From contig NZ_JACORU010000016.1 of assembly GCF_014297445.1 (NCBI RefSeq), positions 47,804-111,803 of the forward strand: a DNA stretch of 64,000 nt. The letters are read 5' to 3'. Shown in pieces: positions 29,758 through 39,256 of the stretch. Under the pieces are notes generated by a model. That model had not been told where the DNA came from, did no database searches, and worked only from the letters and a program-made list of their open reading frames with translations. The DNA is from Ramlibacter albus (GTDB taxonomy: Bacteria; Pseudomonadota; Gammaproteobacteria; Burkholderiales; Burkholderiaceae_C). Numbering within the stretch: position 1 is the first letter of the stretch; every line of letters begins with the position of its first letter. Both the position numbers and the translations under genes were made by a program.

Positions 29758-31311
29758 TTACGCCACGGCGACAGGGATCTTCTTGAACTCGCCCGACGCG
29801 ATGCGCTTGCCCCACTCGGCGGGGCCAGTGGTGTGCACGCTGGTGCCGGTGGCGTCCACCGCCACGGTCACAGGCATGTCGACCACGTCGAATTCGTAGA
29901 TGGCTTCCATGCCCAGGTCCGCAAAACCGAGCACTTTCGACTTCTTGATCGCCTTCGACACGAGGTACGCCGCGCCGCCCACGGCCATCAGGTAAACCGC
30001 CTTGTGCTTGCGGATCGCCTCGATTGCCTCCGGGCCGCGCTCGCTCTTGCCGATCATGCCGATCAGGCCGGTCTGCGCGAGCATCATGTCGGTGAACTTG
30101 TCCATGCGGGTGGACGTCGTCGGGCCGGCGGGGCCGACCACCTCGTCACCCACCGGGTCGACCGGGCCCACGTAGTAGATGACGCGGTTGGTGAAGTCCA
30201 CCGGCAGCTTCTCGCCCTTGGCCAGCATGTCCTGGATGCGCTTGTGCGCGGCGTCGCGGCCGGTGAGCATCTTGCCGTTCAGCAGCAGCGTCTCGCCGGA
30301 CTTCCACGTGGCGATCTCTTCCTTGGTCAGCGTGTCCAGGTTGACGCGGCGGCTCTTCTGCGCGTCGGGCATCCAATCCAGCTTGGGCCAGAGGTCGGGG
30401 TTCGGCGGGTCGAGGTAGACCGGGCCTTCGCCGGTCATGGTGAAGTGCGCGTGGCGCGTGGCGGCGCAGTTCGGGATCATCGCCACCGGCTTGCCGGCCG
30501 CATGCGTGGGGTACAGCGCGATCTTCACGTCCAGCACGGTCGTCAGGCCGCCCAGCCCCTGCGCGCCGATACCCAGCGCGTTGACCTTCTCGAAGATCTC
30601 CAGGCGCATCTCCTCGACCTTGGAAAGCTTCTCGCCCCGCGCGGCCTTGGCCTGCAGTTCGTGCATGTCGAGGTCGCCCATCAGCGACTCCTTCGCCAGC
30701 AGCACGGCCTTCTCCGCCGTGCCGCCGATGCCGATGCCCAGCATGCCGGGCGGGCACCAGCCGGCGCCCATCGTGGGCACGGTCTTCAAGACCCAGTCGA
30801 CCACCGAGTCGCTCGGGTTGAGCATGACCATCTTGCTCTTGTTCTCGCTGCCGCCGCCCTTGGCCGCGACGGTGATGTCCAGCGTGTTGCCCGGCACGAT
30901 CTGCGTGTGGATGACGGCGGGCGTGTTGTCCTGCGTGTTCTTGCGCTGGAACTCCGGGTCCGCGACGATCGACGCGCGCAGCACGTTGTCCGGGTGGTTG
31001 TAGCCGCGGCGCACGCCGTCGTTGATGGCGTCCTCGAAGCCGGCCGGGAAACCTTCGAAGCGCACGTCCATGCCCACCTTGGCAAAGACGTTGACGATGC
31101 CGGTGTCCTGGCAAAGCGGGCGGTGGCCCGTCGCGCTCATCTTGCTGTTGGTGAGGATCTGCGCGATGGCGTCCCTGGCCGCGGGGCTCTGCTCGCGCTC
31201 GTAGGCCTTGGCCATGTGCGCGATGAAGTCGGGCGTGTGGTAGTAGCTGATGTACTGCAGCGCGGCAGCGACGGATTCGACGAGGTCGTCGTACTTGATC
31301 GAGGTCGGCAT
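29758..31311 (-). CDS. Fumarate hydratase, class I ([4Fe-4S])
   Basis: A 517-residue iron–sulfur fumarase converting fumarate to L-malate in the TCA cycle. Probable cluster cysteines lie in HRPLCQDTGIV (near 65), GWCPPGMLGIGIGGTAEKA (near 185) and PNCAATRHAHF (near 280). The C-terminal domain has YYVGPVDPVGDEVVGPAGPTTSTRMD. This class is oxygen-sensitive. An oxygen-stable class II enzyme is encoded 3 kb away at 34315, so the cell has both forms. No Shine–Dalgarno is obvious before the ATG. Confidence 0.95.
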   Translation of the reverse strand: MPTSIKYDDLVESVAAALQYISYYHTPDFIAHMAKAYEREQSPAARDAIAQILTNSKMSATGHRPLCQDTGIVNVFAKVGMDVRFEGFPAGFEDAINDGVRRGYNHPDNVLRASIVADPEFQRKNTQDNTPAVIHTQIVPGNTLDITVAAKGGGSENKSKMVMLNPSDSVVDWVLKTVPTMGAGWCPPGMLGIGIGGTAEKAVLLAKESLMGDLDMHELQAKAARGEKLSKVEEMRLEIFEKVNALGIGAQGLGGLTTVLDVKIALYPTHAAGKPVAMIPNCAATRHAHFTMTGEGPVYLDPPNPDLWPKLDWMPDAQKSRRVNLDTLTKEEIATWKSGETLLLNGKMLTGRDAAHKRIQDMLAKGEKLPVDFTNRVIYYVGPVDPVGDEVVGPAGPTTSTRMDKFTDMMLAQTGLIGMIGKSERGPEAIEAIRKHKAVYLMAVGGAAYLVSKAIKKSKVLGFADLGMEAIYEFDVVDMPVTVAVDATGTSVHTTGPAEWGKRIASGEFKKIPVAVA

Positions 31312-31381
31312 GGGCGTGGGACGCTAAGGAGGGCTTTGGCGGATTATCCCAGACGCTGCTGAGCAGCTTCTTGCACGCGGC

Positions 31382-32512
31382 TCAGGCGGGCGCGTGCGCG
31401 GGGCTCACCAGGTGACGGTAGCGCAGGTTGAGCAGCACATAGCAGATCATCGTCGCCGTGAGGCCCACCAGCATGGCCTCGAGCCCGAGCGGCAACGCCA
31501 GGACGAGTGCCGTCAGGAGGAACACCGCCGTGGTGTTGGTCAGCAGGTAAGGCCGCAGCTGCGGCACCTCCCTGTAATAGCCGTACTGCTTGCCCAGGAA
31601 AAACAGCACCGTGCCGACGGCGGCGAGCCGGCGGAAGTCGCCCGGGTCGAGGGTGCCCAGGATCGCATGCCGGATCAGCGACGCCAGGATCGCCAGCCCG
31701 ACGAACAGGAAGAAGTGCGAGTAGAGGATCGAATGCCCGGTCGTCAGCTTGCGGCGCTCCAGCAGGTGGAAGCTGTCGTAGTAGATCCACCAGATCGCCG
31801 ACACCAGCACGAAACCGCTGACGGCGGCAACGATCTTGGCGGGGGTCCAGGCGATGTGCGCCAGTGCCGCCGAGATGCTGATCACGGACTCGCCGAGCAT
31901 GATGATCGTCAGCAGGCCGACGCGCTCGATCAGGTGCGGCGTGTGCGCGGGCACCACATGCAGGCGCGGGTTCAGCAGCACGAGCGCAACCATGTCGAAC
32001 AGGATGCCGGCATAGAAGACCAGGTAGCTCCATGGCGGCGGCAGCAGCACCGACGACAGGCTGATCGCGGCGCCGACGGTGAACACGGTGCCCACCGTCG
32101 TCGCCAGGCCGCCGCGGTCGTGGTGCTTGCGTTTCGAGACGAAGTACATCCCGGCGATGATCAGCCGCGCCGCGCAGTAGCAGGCCACGGCCAGCGCGTA
32201 ACGGTCCTGCGCACCGGACGCGGCCTGCGCGGAGATCACGATCAGCAGGAACATGATCACCAGCGTCGACAGGCGGTGCTGGCGGCTGTCCGTGTCGAAG
32301 CGATTGGCGTAGATGGTGTGGCCCGCCCAGATCCACCACAGGGGCAGGAACACCAGCACGAAACCCACGATCTGCTGCGGCGGGATGTGGCCGTCGTGCG
32401 CTTCGCTCAGAAGCTCACCGGCGTCGCCCAGGGCGACGACGAAGATCAGGTCGAAGAAAAGCTCCAGCCAGGTCGCGCGGCGGTTCGGATCGAAATATCT
32501 CAGATCCTTCAC
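31382..32512 (-). CDS. Low temperature requirement protein A family membrane protein
   Basis: A 376-residue polytopic membrane protein of the LtrA family. The diagnostic N-terminus is RRATWLELFFDLIFVVALG; about ten hydrophobic helices follow, with HLIERVGLLTIIMLGESVI in the middle. It was named for a Listeria locus needed for growth in the cold, but the biochemical role is unknown. The start is GTG; no in-frame ATG lies nearby. It probably forms a single-gene unit between the fumarase and the repeat protein. Confidence 0.88.
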   Translation of the reverse strand: MKDLRYFDPNRRATWLELFFDLIFVVALGDAGELLSEAHDGHIPPQQIVGFVLVFLPLWWIWAGHTIYANRFDTDSRQHRLSTLVIMFLLIVISAQAASGAQDRYALAVACYCAARLIIAGMYFVSKRKHHDRGGLATTVGTVFTVGAAISLSSVLLPPPWSYLVFYAGILFDMVALVLLNPRLHVVPAHTPHLIERVGLLTIIMLGESVISISAALAHIAWTPAKIVAAVSGFVLVSAIWWIYYDSFHLLERRKLTTGHSILYSHFFLFVGLAILASLIRHAILGTLDPGDFRRLAAVGTVLFFLGKQYGYYREVPQLRPYLLTNTTAVFLLTALVLALPLGLEAMLVGLTATMICYVLLNLRYRHLVSPAHAPA

Positions 32513-32549
32513 GGGCCCATGGTAGGCCCTCGAGCCCGGCCATGCGCGC

Positions 32550-34208
32550 TTACAGCGCGCGCGTGCCTGTCTGGCGGGTGAGCGACGGCGGCCGCGACGT
32601 GACGGCGTTGCTGCGGCGGCGCGTCGGCGTCGACAGGCCGGTCTGCACCGTTTCCGTGCTCAGCGCCTTCGGCCGGATCATCGGCAGGTCGCGCCGGCGC
32701 CAGCGGCTGTCGGCCAGGTTCTTGAAGACCATCAGTCGCACGTTGGCGTTGGCCGCGGCGTTGTATTCCTCTTCGGCGATCAACTCGCACTTCTTGAGGT
32801 ATTCCAGCGCCTTCTTCAGCCGCTCGACGTTGACTTCCATACCCTGGAAGTACTCGCTGTACGCGTAGCTCTCCAGCTCGTCCTTCAGCAGGTACAGGTA
32901 GGCCTTGTAGAACGCGATGCCCGCGGCGATGCGGAAGTTGTCGGAGTTGTATTCGAACTCCAGCTCGAAGCCGCCGCCGATGCCCAGCGTGACGTCGCCG
33001 CCGATGGAGAACGAGGTGGCGCCCATCGGCGAGCATTCGAATTCCAGCTTGCCGGCGATGCCGGCGCCGAGCGCCAGCTTGCCGGTGGCGCTGCCCTTGA
33101 GGATCGACAGGCCCTGGAACTTGAACTCGAAGCTGGCCGTGCCCTCGCACTTGATGCCCGCGAACGCCTCGGCCTCCAGCTTGACCTTCAGGCCGTCGGT
33201 GCGCGTGGCGGTGATCTCGATCTCGGCCTGCGCCATCGCGCCGGCGAACGCCTCGCCGCCCAGCGAGGCGGTGAACACGCCCAGCACTTCCATCGAGGCG
33301 TCGAACTTCAGCTTGACGCCGATTTCCGCCAGCACCTTGGCCTGCACGGAAACGCCTTCGCGGCCGATGCTTGCCTCGAGCTCCGCCTCGACATTGGCGC
33401 CGGCGAAGGCCGACGCCTCCAGCTGCGCCTTCAGCCCGGTGAACTCCCATTCGCCCTTGGCCGAGGCGCGCACGCCGTAGCTCGCGCTGGCTTCGCACTT
33501 GACGGTCCTCTGGAAATCCTCGTTGGTCCACTCGACGCTCGACGAAGTCTCGAAGCCCGAACCGGTCTCGACGTTGAACTTCTTCGTCGGATCCGGCAGG
33601 TTCATCAGCTTGGCCGCATCCTTGGTCATCACCTCCAGGATGAGCTGCACCTGCTCGGGGATGGAGTTCGCGAGGAACTGCAGCTGCAGGTCGATGTTGG
33701 GGTTGATCTCCTGGTCGAAGTTGTAGGCCCCGTGGATCCAGTACTCGACGAGGCGGCGCTTGCGGCGGATGAGGGCGCGCTTGAGGGCCGCGGGCTTGAG
33801 CGCCCGCATCACCTCCTGCGTGAAGTTCTGCAGGTTGGCGTACTCCGTGCCCAGCTCGCAGGCCTTGTTCCACTTGGCCCGGTACAGCTGCTGGTACTTG
33901 TTGATGCGCGCGTCGATCTCGGCGATGGCGAAGTTCAGCTCCATCATCGAGAGGTTGCCGCCGCCGATGCCGAGCTCGCGCAGCTCGGTGCGGTACTGCT
34001 TGAGGATGAGGTCGTAGACGTACATCCCCGCGAGGAACTCCTGCGTCAGCGCCTTGCGCGTCGACGTGGTGGGGCCGCCCATGATCTGGGAGCGGTCCAG
34101 GTCGTGCAGCCAGCGCGTGACGAGCGGCTCGAACTGCGCCGCCGGCTCCGTCATCCAGCTGGCCTGGTAGCGGTGCTTCGGCTCCGCGCGGGTATTCTGG
34201 TCGAACAT
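32550..34208 (-). CDS. Large protein with Ala/Glu/Gly-rich AFAG repeats, unknown function
   Basis: A 552-residue protein that I do not recognise. It has a strong ribosome site (GGAGGAG) and no signal peptide or membrane helix. Residues ~1-240 are helical and charged, with a basic patch KRALIRRKRRLVEYWIHGAY. Residues ~240-430 are a regular, strand-rich region of imperfect repeats around the motif AFAG (EASAFAGANVEAE, GGEAFAGAMAQAEIE, EAEAFAGIKCEGTA), ending in GIGGGFELEFEYNSDNFRI. This looks like an amphipathic beta-repeat or shell-like domain. The C-terminal ~120 residues are helical, then a basic disordered tail (TPTRRRSNAVTSRPP). It stands alone next to fumC. A secreted-particle, phage-tail or effector-like part is possible but not shown. 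Confidence 0.8.
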   Translation of the reverse strand: MFDQNTRAEPKHRYQASWMTEPAAQFEPLVTRWLHDLDRSQIMGGPTTSTRKALTQEFLAGMYVYDLILKQYRTELRELGIGGGNLSMMELNFAIAEIDARINKYQQLYRAKWNKACELGTEYANLQNFTQEVMRALKPAALKRALIRRKRRLVEYWIHGAYNFDQEINPNIDLQLQFLANSIPEQVQLILEVMTKDAAKLMNLPDPTKKFNVETGSGFETSSSVEWTNEDFQRTVKCEASASYGVRASAKGEWEFTGLKAQLEASAFAGANVEAELEASIGREGVSVQAKVLAEIGVKLKFDASMEVLGVFTASLGGEAFAGAMAQAEIEITATRTDGLKVKLEAEAFAGIKCEGTASFEFKFQGLSILKGSATGKLALGAGIAGKLEFECSPMGATSFSIGGDVTLGIGGGFELEFEYNSDNFRIAAGIAFYKAYLYLLKDELESYAYSEYFQGMEVNVERLKKALEYLKKCELIAEEEYNAAANANVRLMVFKNLADSRWRRRDLPMIRPKALSTETVQTGLSTPTRRRSNAVTSRPPSLTRQTGTRAL

Positions 34209-34278
34209 CTGGAAGCTCCTCCGGGGTACTCCTGCGCGGCCCACTATCCGCGAATTCCGCGCGGTTGGGAAGTGGGGT

Positions 34279-34314
34279 TGGCCCACCGCCTCCGTAAAAC
34301 TGATAGGGTGGGCC

Positions 34315-34315
<1 letters not shown>
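34279..34315. repeat. Inverted repeat over the fumC start region
   Basis: TGGCCCACC (34279-34287) and GGTGGGCCA (34307-34315) are a perfect 9-bp inverted repeat 19 bp apart. The right arm includes the ribosome site and the A of the fumC ATG. If transcribed it would form a stem hiding the translation start; otherwise it could be an operator. Confidence 0.5.
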
Positions 34316-35690
<1,375 letters not shown>

Positions 35691-35694
<4 letters not shown>

Positions 35695-36137
35695 GCCGCG
35701 ATGGCCGCCTCGGCCTCGTAACGCTCCAGCAGCAGCTCGGCCAGGCGCACGAGCGACTCGCGCGTCTGCAGCGGCAGCAGCGTGAAGGCAGCCTTCACGT
35801 GGTCCATGAGTTTCAGCCGGGCGGCAGGGTGCGCTTCGTGCATCGCCGCGACGAGCATGGCCTTCTGCGCATCGCGCGCGGCGCAGGCCTCTTCGGCTGC
35901 CGCTCGCGCGGCTGCCGCCGCGGCTGCATCGCCGCGGGTGCGGCGAGCGATCCGCAGGGCGCGGTCGGCGTCGCGGCAGGCCTCGCCATAGATTGCCATC
36001 TGCGCGCGCACCGCCTGCTCGGGGTTCTCGCGCAGGCGCAGGCGGGCATGGAAGTAGGCATGGAAGGCGGGCCACGCTTCATCGGCGACCTGGGCGCCGT
36101 GGGCCTCGAGAAGGGCGGGGAGCAAGTGAGAAGACAT
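35691..36137 (-). CDS. Small Ala/Arg-rich helical protein downstream of the OTU gene
   Basis: A 148-residue protein of unknown function. The ATG at 36137 follows a good ribosome site (AGGAG); longer in-frame readings run into unsupported sequence. It is almost all helix, with an Ala-rich coiled-coil-like centre (DAAAAAAARAAAEEACAARDAQ, residues ~70-90) between amphipathic segments. No signal peptide. It lies 64 bp after the OTU-protein gene on the same strand, so the two may be co-transcribed. Size and helicity would fit an accessory or chaperone-like partner, but this is only a guess from position. Confidence 0.7.
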
Positions 36138-36201
36138 CGCGGGCTCCTGACAACGGACAACGGGTGCGATGGATTCTTCTCCTCCCCTTTCGTGAGTTGT
36201 A

Positions 36202-38022
36202 CTAGACGGTCGTCTCGGCGCCGGGGTGTTTTGCCATGGCGAGCGCGGCTGCGGGGAGGTCCGCGGAGGCACCGTCGAGGAACTCGTTCAGCGGCTTCCA
36301 CACCGCAGGCAAGCTCCCTTGCACGCTGCGCAAGTGCGTGCGCAGGCCCTGCGCGAGGCGGTGCATCTGCGGGTCATGAATGGAGTTGTCTTCCTTCTTG
36401 TCCTGCTTGAGCTGTTTGCGGCTGTGGACGTCGCTCCCGATGATCCTGTCCAGCTCCGCAACCGCCTTCGTGAGGCGCTTCTCCGTGCTGTCGATTTCCG
36501 CTCGCATCTCGTCGAGGACGCGCTTGATCTGCAAGTCGCGCCTGGGACCCGGTGGCAAGCTCGAGGCCTTTTCCAACGCGGCGAAAACCTCCTTGAAGCG
36601 GGCCACGAACTGTGCCGGCAACGCGACGGCGGCCAGCATCATCTGCTTGTCGACGAGGAGCCCATCGTGACGGGCATGCAGCTCTTCGATTTCCTGCGAG
36701 ATTCCGGCGCGGGCTGCGGGGTCGGGTTCGCGTTCGAGCCGCGCGAGCAGTTCGGCCTGCCAACGCTCGTTCTGCCGCAGCGCGGTCGGGCTGCCGGCCA
36801 CGAGGCGGTGCTCCGACAGAGGGCCGAAGCGTTCGGCGTTGCGCTGCAGGTAGTTGAGGCTGCCGGCCAGGACGCGCAGCGACTCGGGCAGCTTCAGTGC
36901 CCGGGCGTCGAAGTCCTCCGGGTCGGCTGCATTGACGGCCAGGGCGAACGGCACGACCGGCATCGACGATGCCAGCTTGCGCAGGCGCAGTCCCGTCGTG
37001 TCGACTGCGTCGAAGTGACTGCCTTGGTGCACGATCGCGATGCATCCATCGACGATACCGGGCGGAACATCCGCTGGCGCGTACTGGCAACGGGTACCGT
37101 CCGCTTTGAAGACGGTCGCACCCTGCGCCGAAAAGCAGACCACGTCCTTCTGGTGCACGAAGGCCAGCAAGGCGATCTCCTGGTCCTCTCCCCAGGCGTA
37201 AGAGGGTACGGGCCCGGCTGCCAACCCGGACACGACGCGTGCGTACACGCGGGTGCGGTCGGCCTCCGCTTGCGCCTTGTCACTGCCGAAGATGCGCTCA
37301 CCGACATCGGCGGGCAAGCTCCCGAGCTTGTCGCGCAGCTCTCGGCGGAGGGCGGCGGGTGTGCGCGCGGGGGTCGCAGGCAAGCCGTGAAGAAAGGAGT
37401 GGTACAGGCAATTGCCGTCGGGCGGCTTGGCCACGCGCGTCACCGCGGCCCGCTCCAGCAGCGGCACGATCACGGCGTTGTCCTTTGCCGCACGCTGCTG
37501 CACGAGAGCTTGCTTGCGCGCCTCCGCCGCACGAGCGCGGATGTTGTCTGCCTCTGCCTTCGGCAGCCCTGCGACGGCCGCTTCCACCGTTGCCGCATGG
37601 GCATGGCCCGTCGCGATCCTCGCGAAGTCGAGCCCGGCGTCGACCCCGCTGGAAGGAGCGTTGATCGCGTTCGACAGCTCGTGATCGAGCTTCGACCAGC
37701 GCAGGAAGGCAGCGTCGTCGGCCTGCGTTGCGCCGTTGGACAGCGAGAGCGCCGCGTCGGACGCCCACCGCTGCAGGTCGCCTTGCAGCCGCCCAAGCTC
37801 CGCCTTGTCCGCGGTTTCGATCCTGCGTGCGACACGCTCCGCGAAACTCGAGGCGGTGTCTTCGCAGCGCATGAACTCGTCCATGGACGAGCGCCGCTCC
37901 CCGGGCGCGTCGCATCTTGCGCCTTGCAGTGCCGGCGGCCGCCCGCCCGGCGCTGCGGCTTGCGCTTCAGGCTTCTTCGGGGCGTACAGGGGCGTGGCGA
38001 CGGCGGCGGGTTGTGGCTTCAT
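36202..38022 (-). CDS. OTU-type cysteine protease domain protein
   Basis: A 606-residue protein with a central OTU-like papain-fold domain, the fold of deubiquitinases. The catalytic Cys205 is in KPPDGNCLYHSFLHG (OTU consensus DGNCLF). A WGEDQEIALLAFVHQKDVVCF segment (277-297) matches the OTU strand-helix region, and His336 is in HQGSHFDAVD (consensus HYD). Residues 1-60 are Pro/Ala-rich and disordered, 60-190 helical, and 350-606 helical with coiled-coil character (LEREPDPAARAGISQEIEELHARHD). There is no Sec signal, so any export would use another route. Bacteria have no ubiquitin, so relatives are usually host-directed effectors or domains of toxins. The ATG at 38022 is the first sensible start; it lacks a strong ribosome site. 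Confidence 0.8.
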   Translation of the reverse strand: MKPQPAAVATPLYAPKKPEAQAAAPGGRPPALQGARCDAPGERRSSMDEFMRCEDTASSFAERVARRIETADKAELGRLQGDLQRWASDAALSLSNGATQADDAAFLRWSKLDHELSNAINAPSSGVDAGLDFARIATGHAHAATVEAAVAGLPKAEADNIRARAAEARKQALVQQRAAKDNAVIVPLLERAAVTRVAKPPDGNCLYHSFLHGLPATPARTPAALRRELRDKLGSLPADVGERIFGSDKAQAEADRTRVYARVVSGLAAGPVPSYAWGEDQEIALLAFVHQKDVVCFSAQGATVFKADGTRCQYAPADVPPGIVDGCIAIVHQGSHFDAVDTTGLRLRKLASSMPVVPFALAVNAADPEDFDARALKLPESLRVLAGSLNYLQRNAERFGPLSEHRLVAGSPTALRQNERWQAELLARLEREPDPAARAGISQEIEELHARHDGLLVDKQMMLAAVALPAQFVARFKEVFAALEKASSLPPGPRRDLQIKRVLDEMRAEIDSTEKRLTKAVAELDRIIGSDVHSRKQLKQDKKEDNSIHDPQMHRLAQGLRTHLRSVQGSLPAVWKPLNEFLDGASADLPAAALAMAKHPGAETTV

Positions 38023-38120
38023 GGATCGGGCTTGGTCGGATGCCACTTCGTCGCGGGCGGCTTGTGCCAGTTCACCCACCACCCCGATGTGACGCTTTCG
38101 TCTACGGCGGAATGCCCCCG

Positions 38121-38148
38121 TTGACACCCTCCGAGACCCCCGAATAAT
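38121..38148 (+). promoter_or_regulatory. Promoter of the ABC–MmgE/PrpD–PdxA operon
   Basis: A perfect -35 TTGACA (38121-38126) is followed after 16 bp by AATAAT (38143-38148). The leader of about 45 nt contains the hairpin GCCGTC-CGCCGA-GACGGC (38157-38174) before CAGGAGACAAAAG and the ATG at 38200. Confidence 0.65.
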
Positions 38149-38199
38149 GGTCCGCAGCCGTCCGCCGAGACGGCGCTTCCAGATCGCAGGAGACAAAAG

Positions 38200-39246
38200 A
38201 TGTACCTCAGGCCCGCTCTGGCGGCGCTGGCTGCCGCCGGCGCCTTCCTGTCCACCCCCACGCTGTCACAAGCACCCGCGCCTTATGACGCCACGCCGCA
38301 GCTCGTCGCGGCCGCGCAGAAGGAGGGCAAGGTCGTGTGGTACTCCGCGACAGACGTGTCCGTCGCCGAGAAGCTGGCCAAGGGCTTCGAAGCCAAGTAC
38401 CCCGGCGTGAAGGTGCAGGTGGAGCGCTCCGGCGCCGAGCGCCTGTTCCAGCGCATCAACCAGGAGTACGGCAGCAAGATCCACAACGTGGACGTGATCG
38501 AGACGTCCGACGCGGTGCACTTCGTCCACTTCAAGAAGCAGGGCTGGCTGGAGAAGGCCGTGCCCGCCGAAGTCGCCAAGCTGTGGCCCAAGGAAGCGAA
38601 GGATCCGGACGGTACCTACGCGGTGTACCGCGCCCACCTCTCCGTCATCGCCTACAACTCCAAGCTCGTGCCGAAGGAACAGGCGCCCAGGAGCCACGCC
38701 GACCTGCTGGACCCCAAGTGGGCCGGCAAGATGGTCAAGGCGCACCCCGGCTACAGCGGCACCATCATGACCGGCACGCAGGCGCTTTCGCAGGCGATCG
38801 GCTGGCCGTACTTCGAGAAGCTGGGCAAGCAGAAGGTGATGCAGGTGCAGTCGTCCACCGAGCCGCCGAAGAAGCTGGCCGCCGGCGAGCGCCCGGTGAT
38901 GGCCGATGGCAACGAATACAACGTGTTCCTGCTCAAGGAGTCCGGTGTGCCGATCGAACCGGTCTATGCCACCGAGGGCACGCCGCTGGTGGTGGGCAAC
39001 GCCGCGGTGCTGAAGAACGCGCCGCACCCCAACGCCGCGAAACTGTTCTACCACTACATGTTCAGCCGCGAGGCCCAGCAGAACAACAGCGACGTGGGCG
39101 GGCTGCGCTCCTTCCACCCCGAGGTGAAGGAGAAGGCGGGCCGCACGCCGCTCGCGCAGATCAAGCTGCTGTACTCCGACCCGGCCGCGCTGGAAACGCA
39201 GGTCGAGACCATCAAGAAGAAGTACGAAGAGTACTTCGGGACCTGA
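38200..39246 (+). CDS. ABC transporter substrate-binding protein, Fe3+/organic-acid type
   Basis: A 348-residue periplasmic receptor of the FbpA/AfuA/PotD-like group (SBP_bac family). The signal peptide is MYLRPALAALAAAGAFLSTPTLSQA. The mature protein opens QLVAAAQKEGKVVWYSATD and has the family region PGVKVQVERSGAERLFQRI. The iron-binding twin tyrosines of true FbpA proteins are not evident, and the operon continues with catabolic genes, so an organic ligand is more likely than ferric iron (inference). It has a good ribosome site (CAGGAGAC). The permease starts 10 bp downstream. Confidence 0.88.
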   Translation: MYLRPALAALAAAGAFLSTPTLSQAPAPYDATPQLVAAAQKEGKVVWYSATDVSVAEKLAKGFEAKYPGVKVQVERSGAERLFQRINQEYGSKIHNVDVIETSDAVHFVHFKKQGWLEKAVPAEVAKLWPKEAKDPDGTYAVYRAHLSVIAYNSKLVPKEQAPRSHADLLDPKWAGKMVKAHPGYSGTIMTGTQALSQAIGWPYFEKLGKQKVMQVQSSTEPPKKLAAGERPVMADGNEYNVFLLKESGVPIEPVYATEGTPLVVGNAAVLKNAPHPNAAKLFYHYMFSREAQQNNSDVGGLRSFHPEVKEKAGRTPLAQIKLLYSDPAALETQVETIKKKYEEYFGT

Positions 39247-39256
39247 AGCCAAAGCC

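Noticed and set aside
38023..38199. Plant-inducible-promoter (TTCG-type) boxes upstream of the OTU gene that would link it to type III secretion
   Set aside because: TTCG-like half-sites occur but not at the required spacing on either strand.
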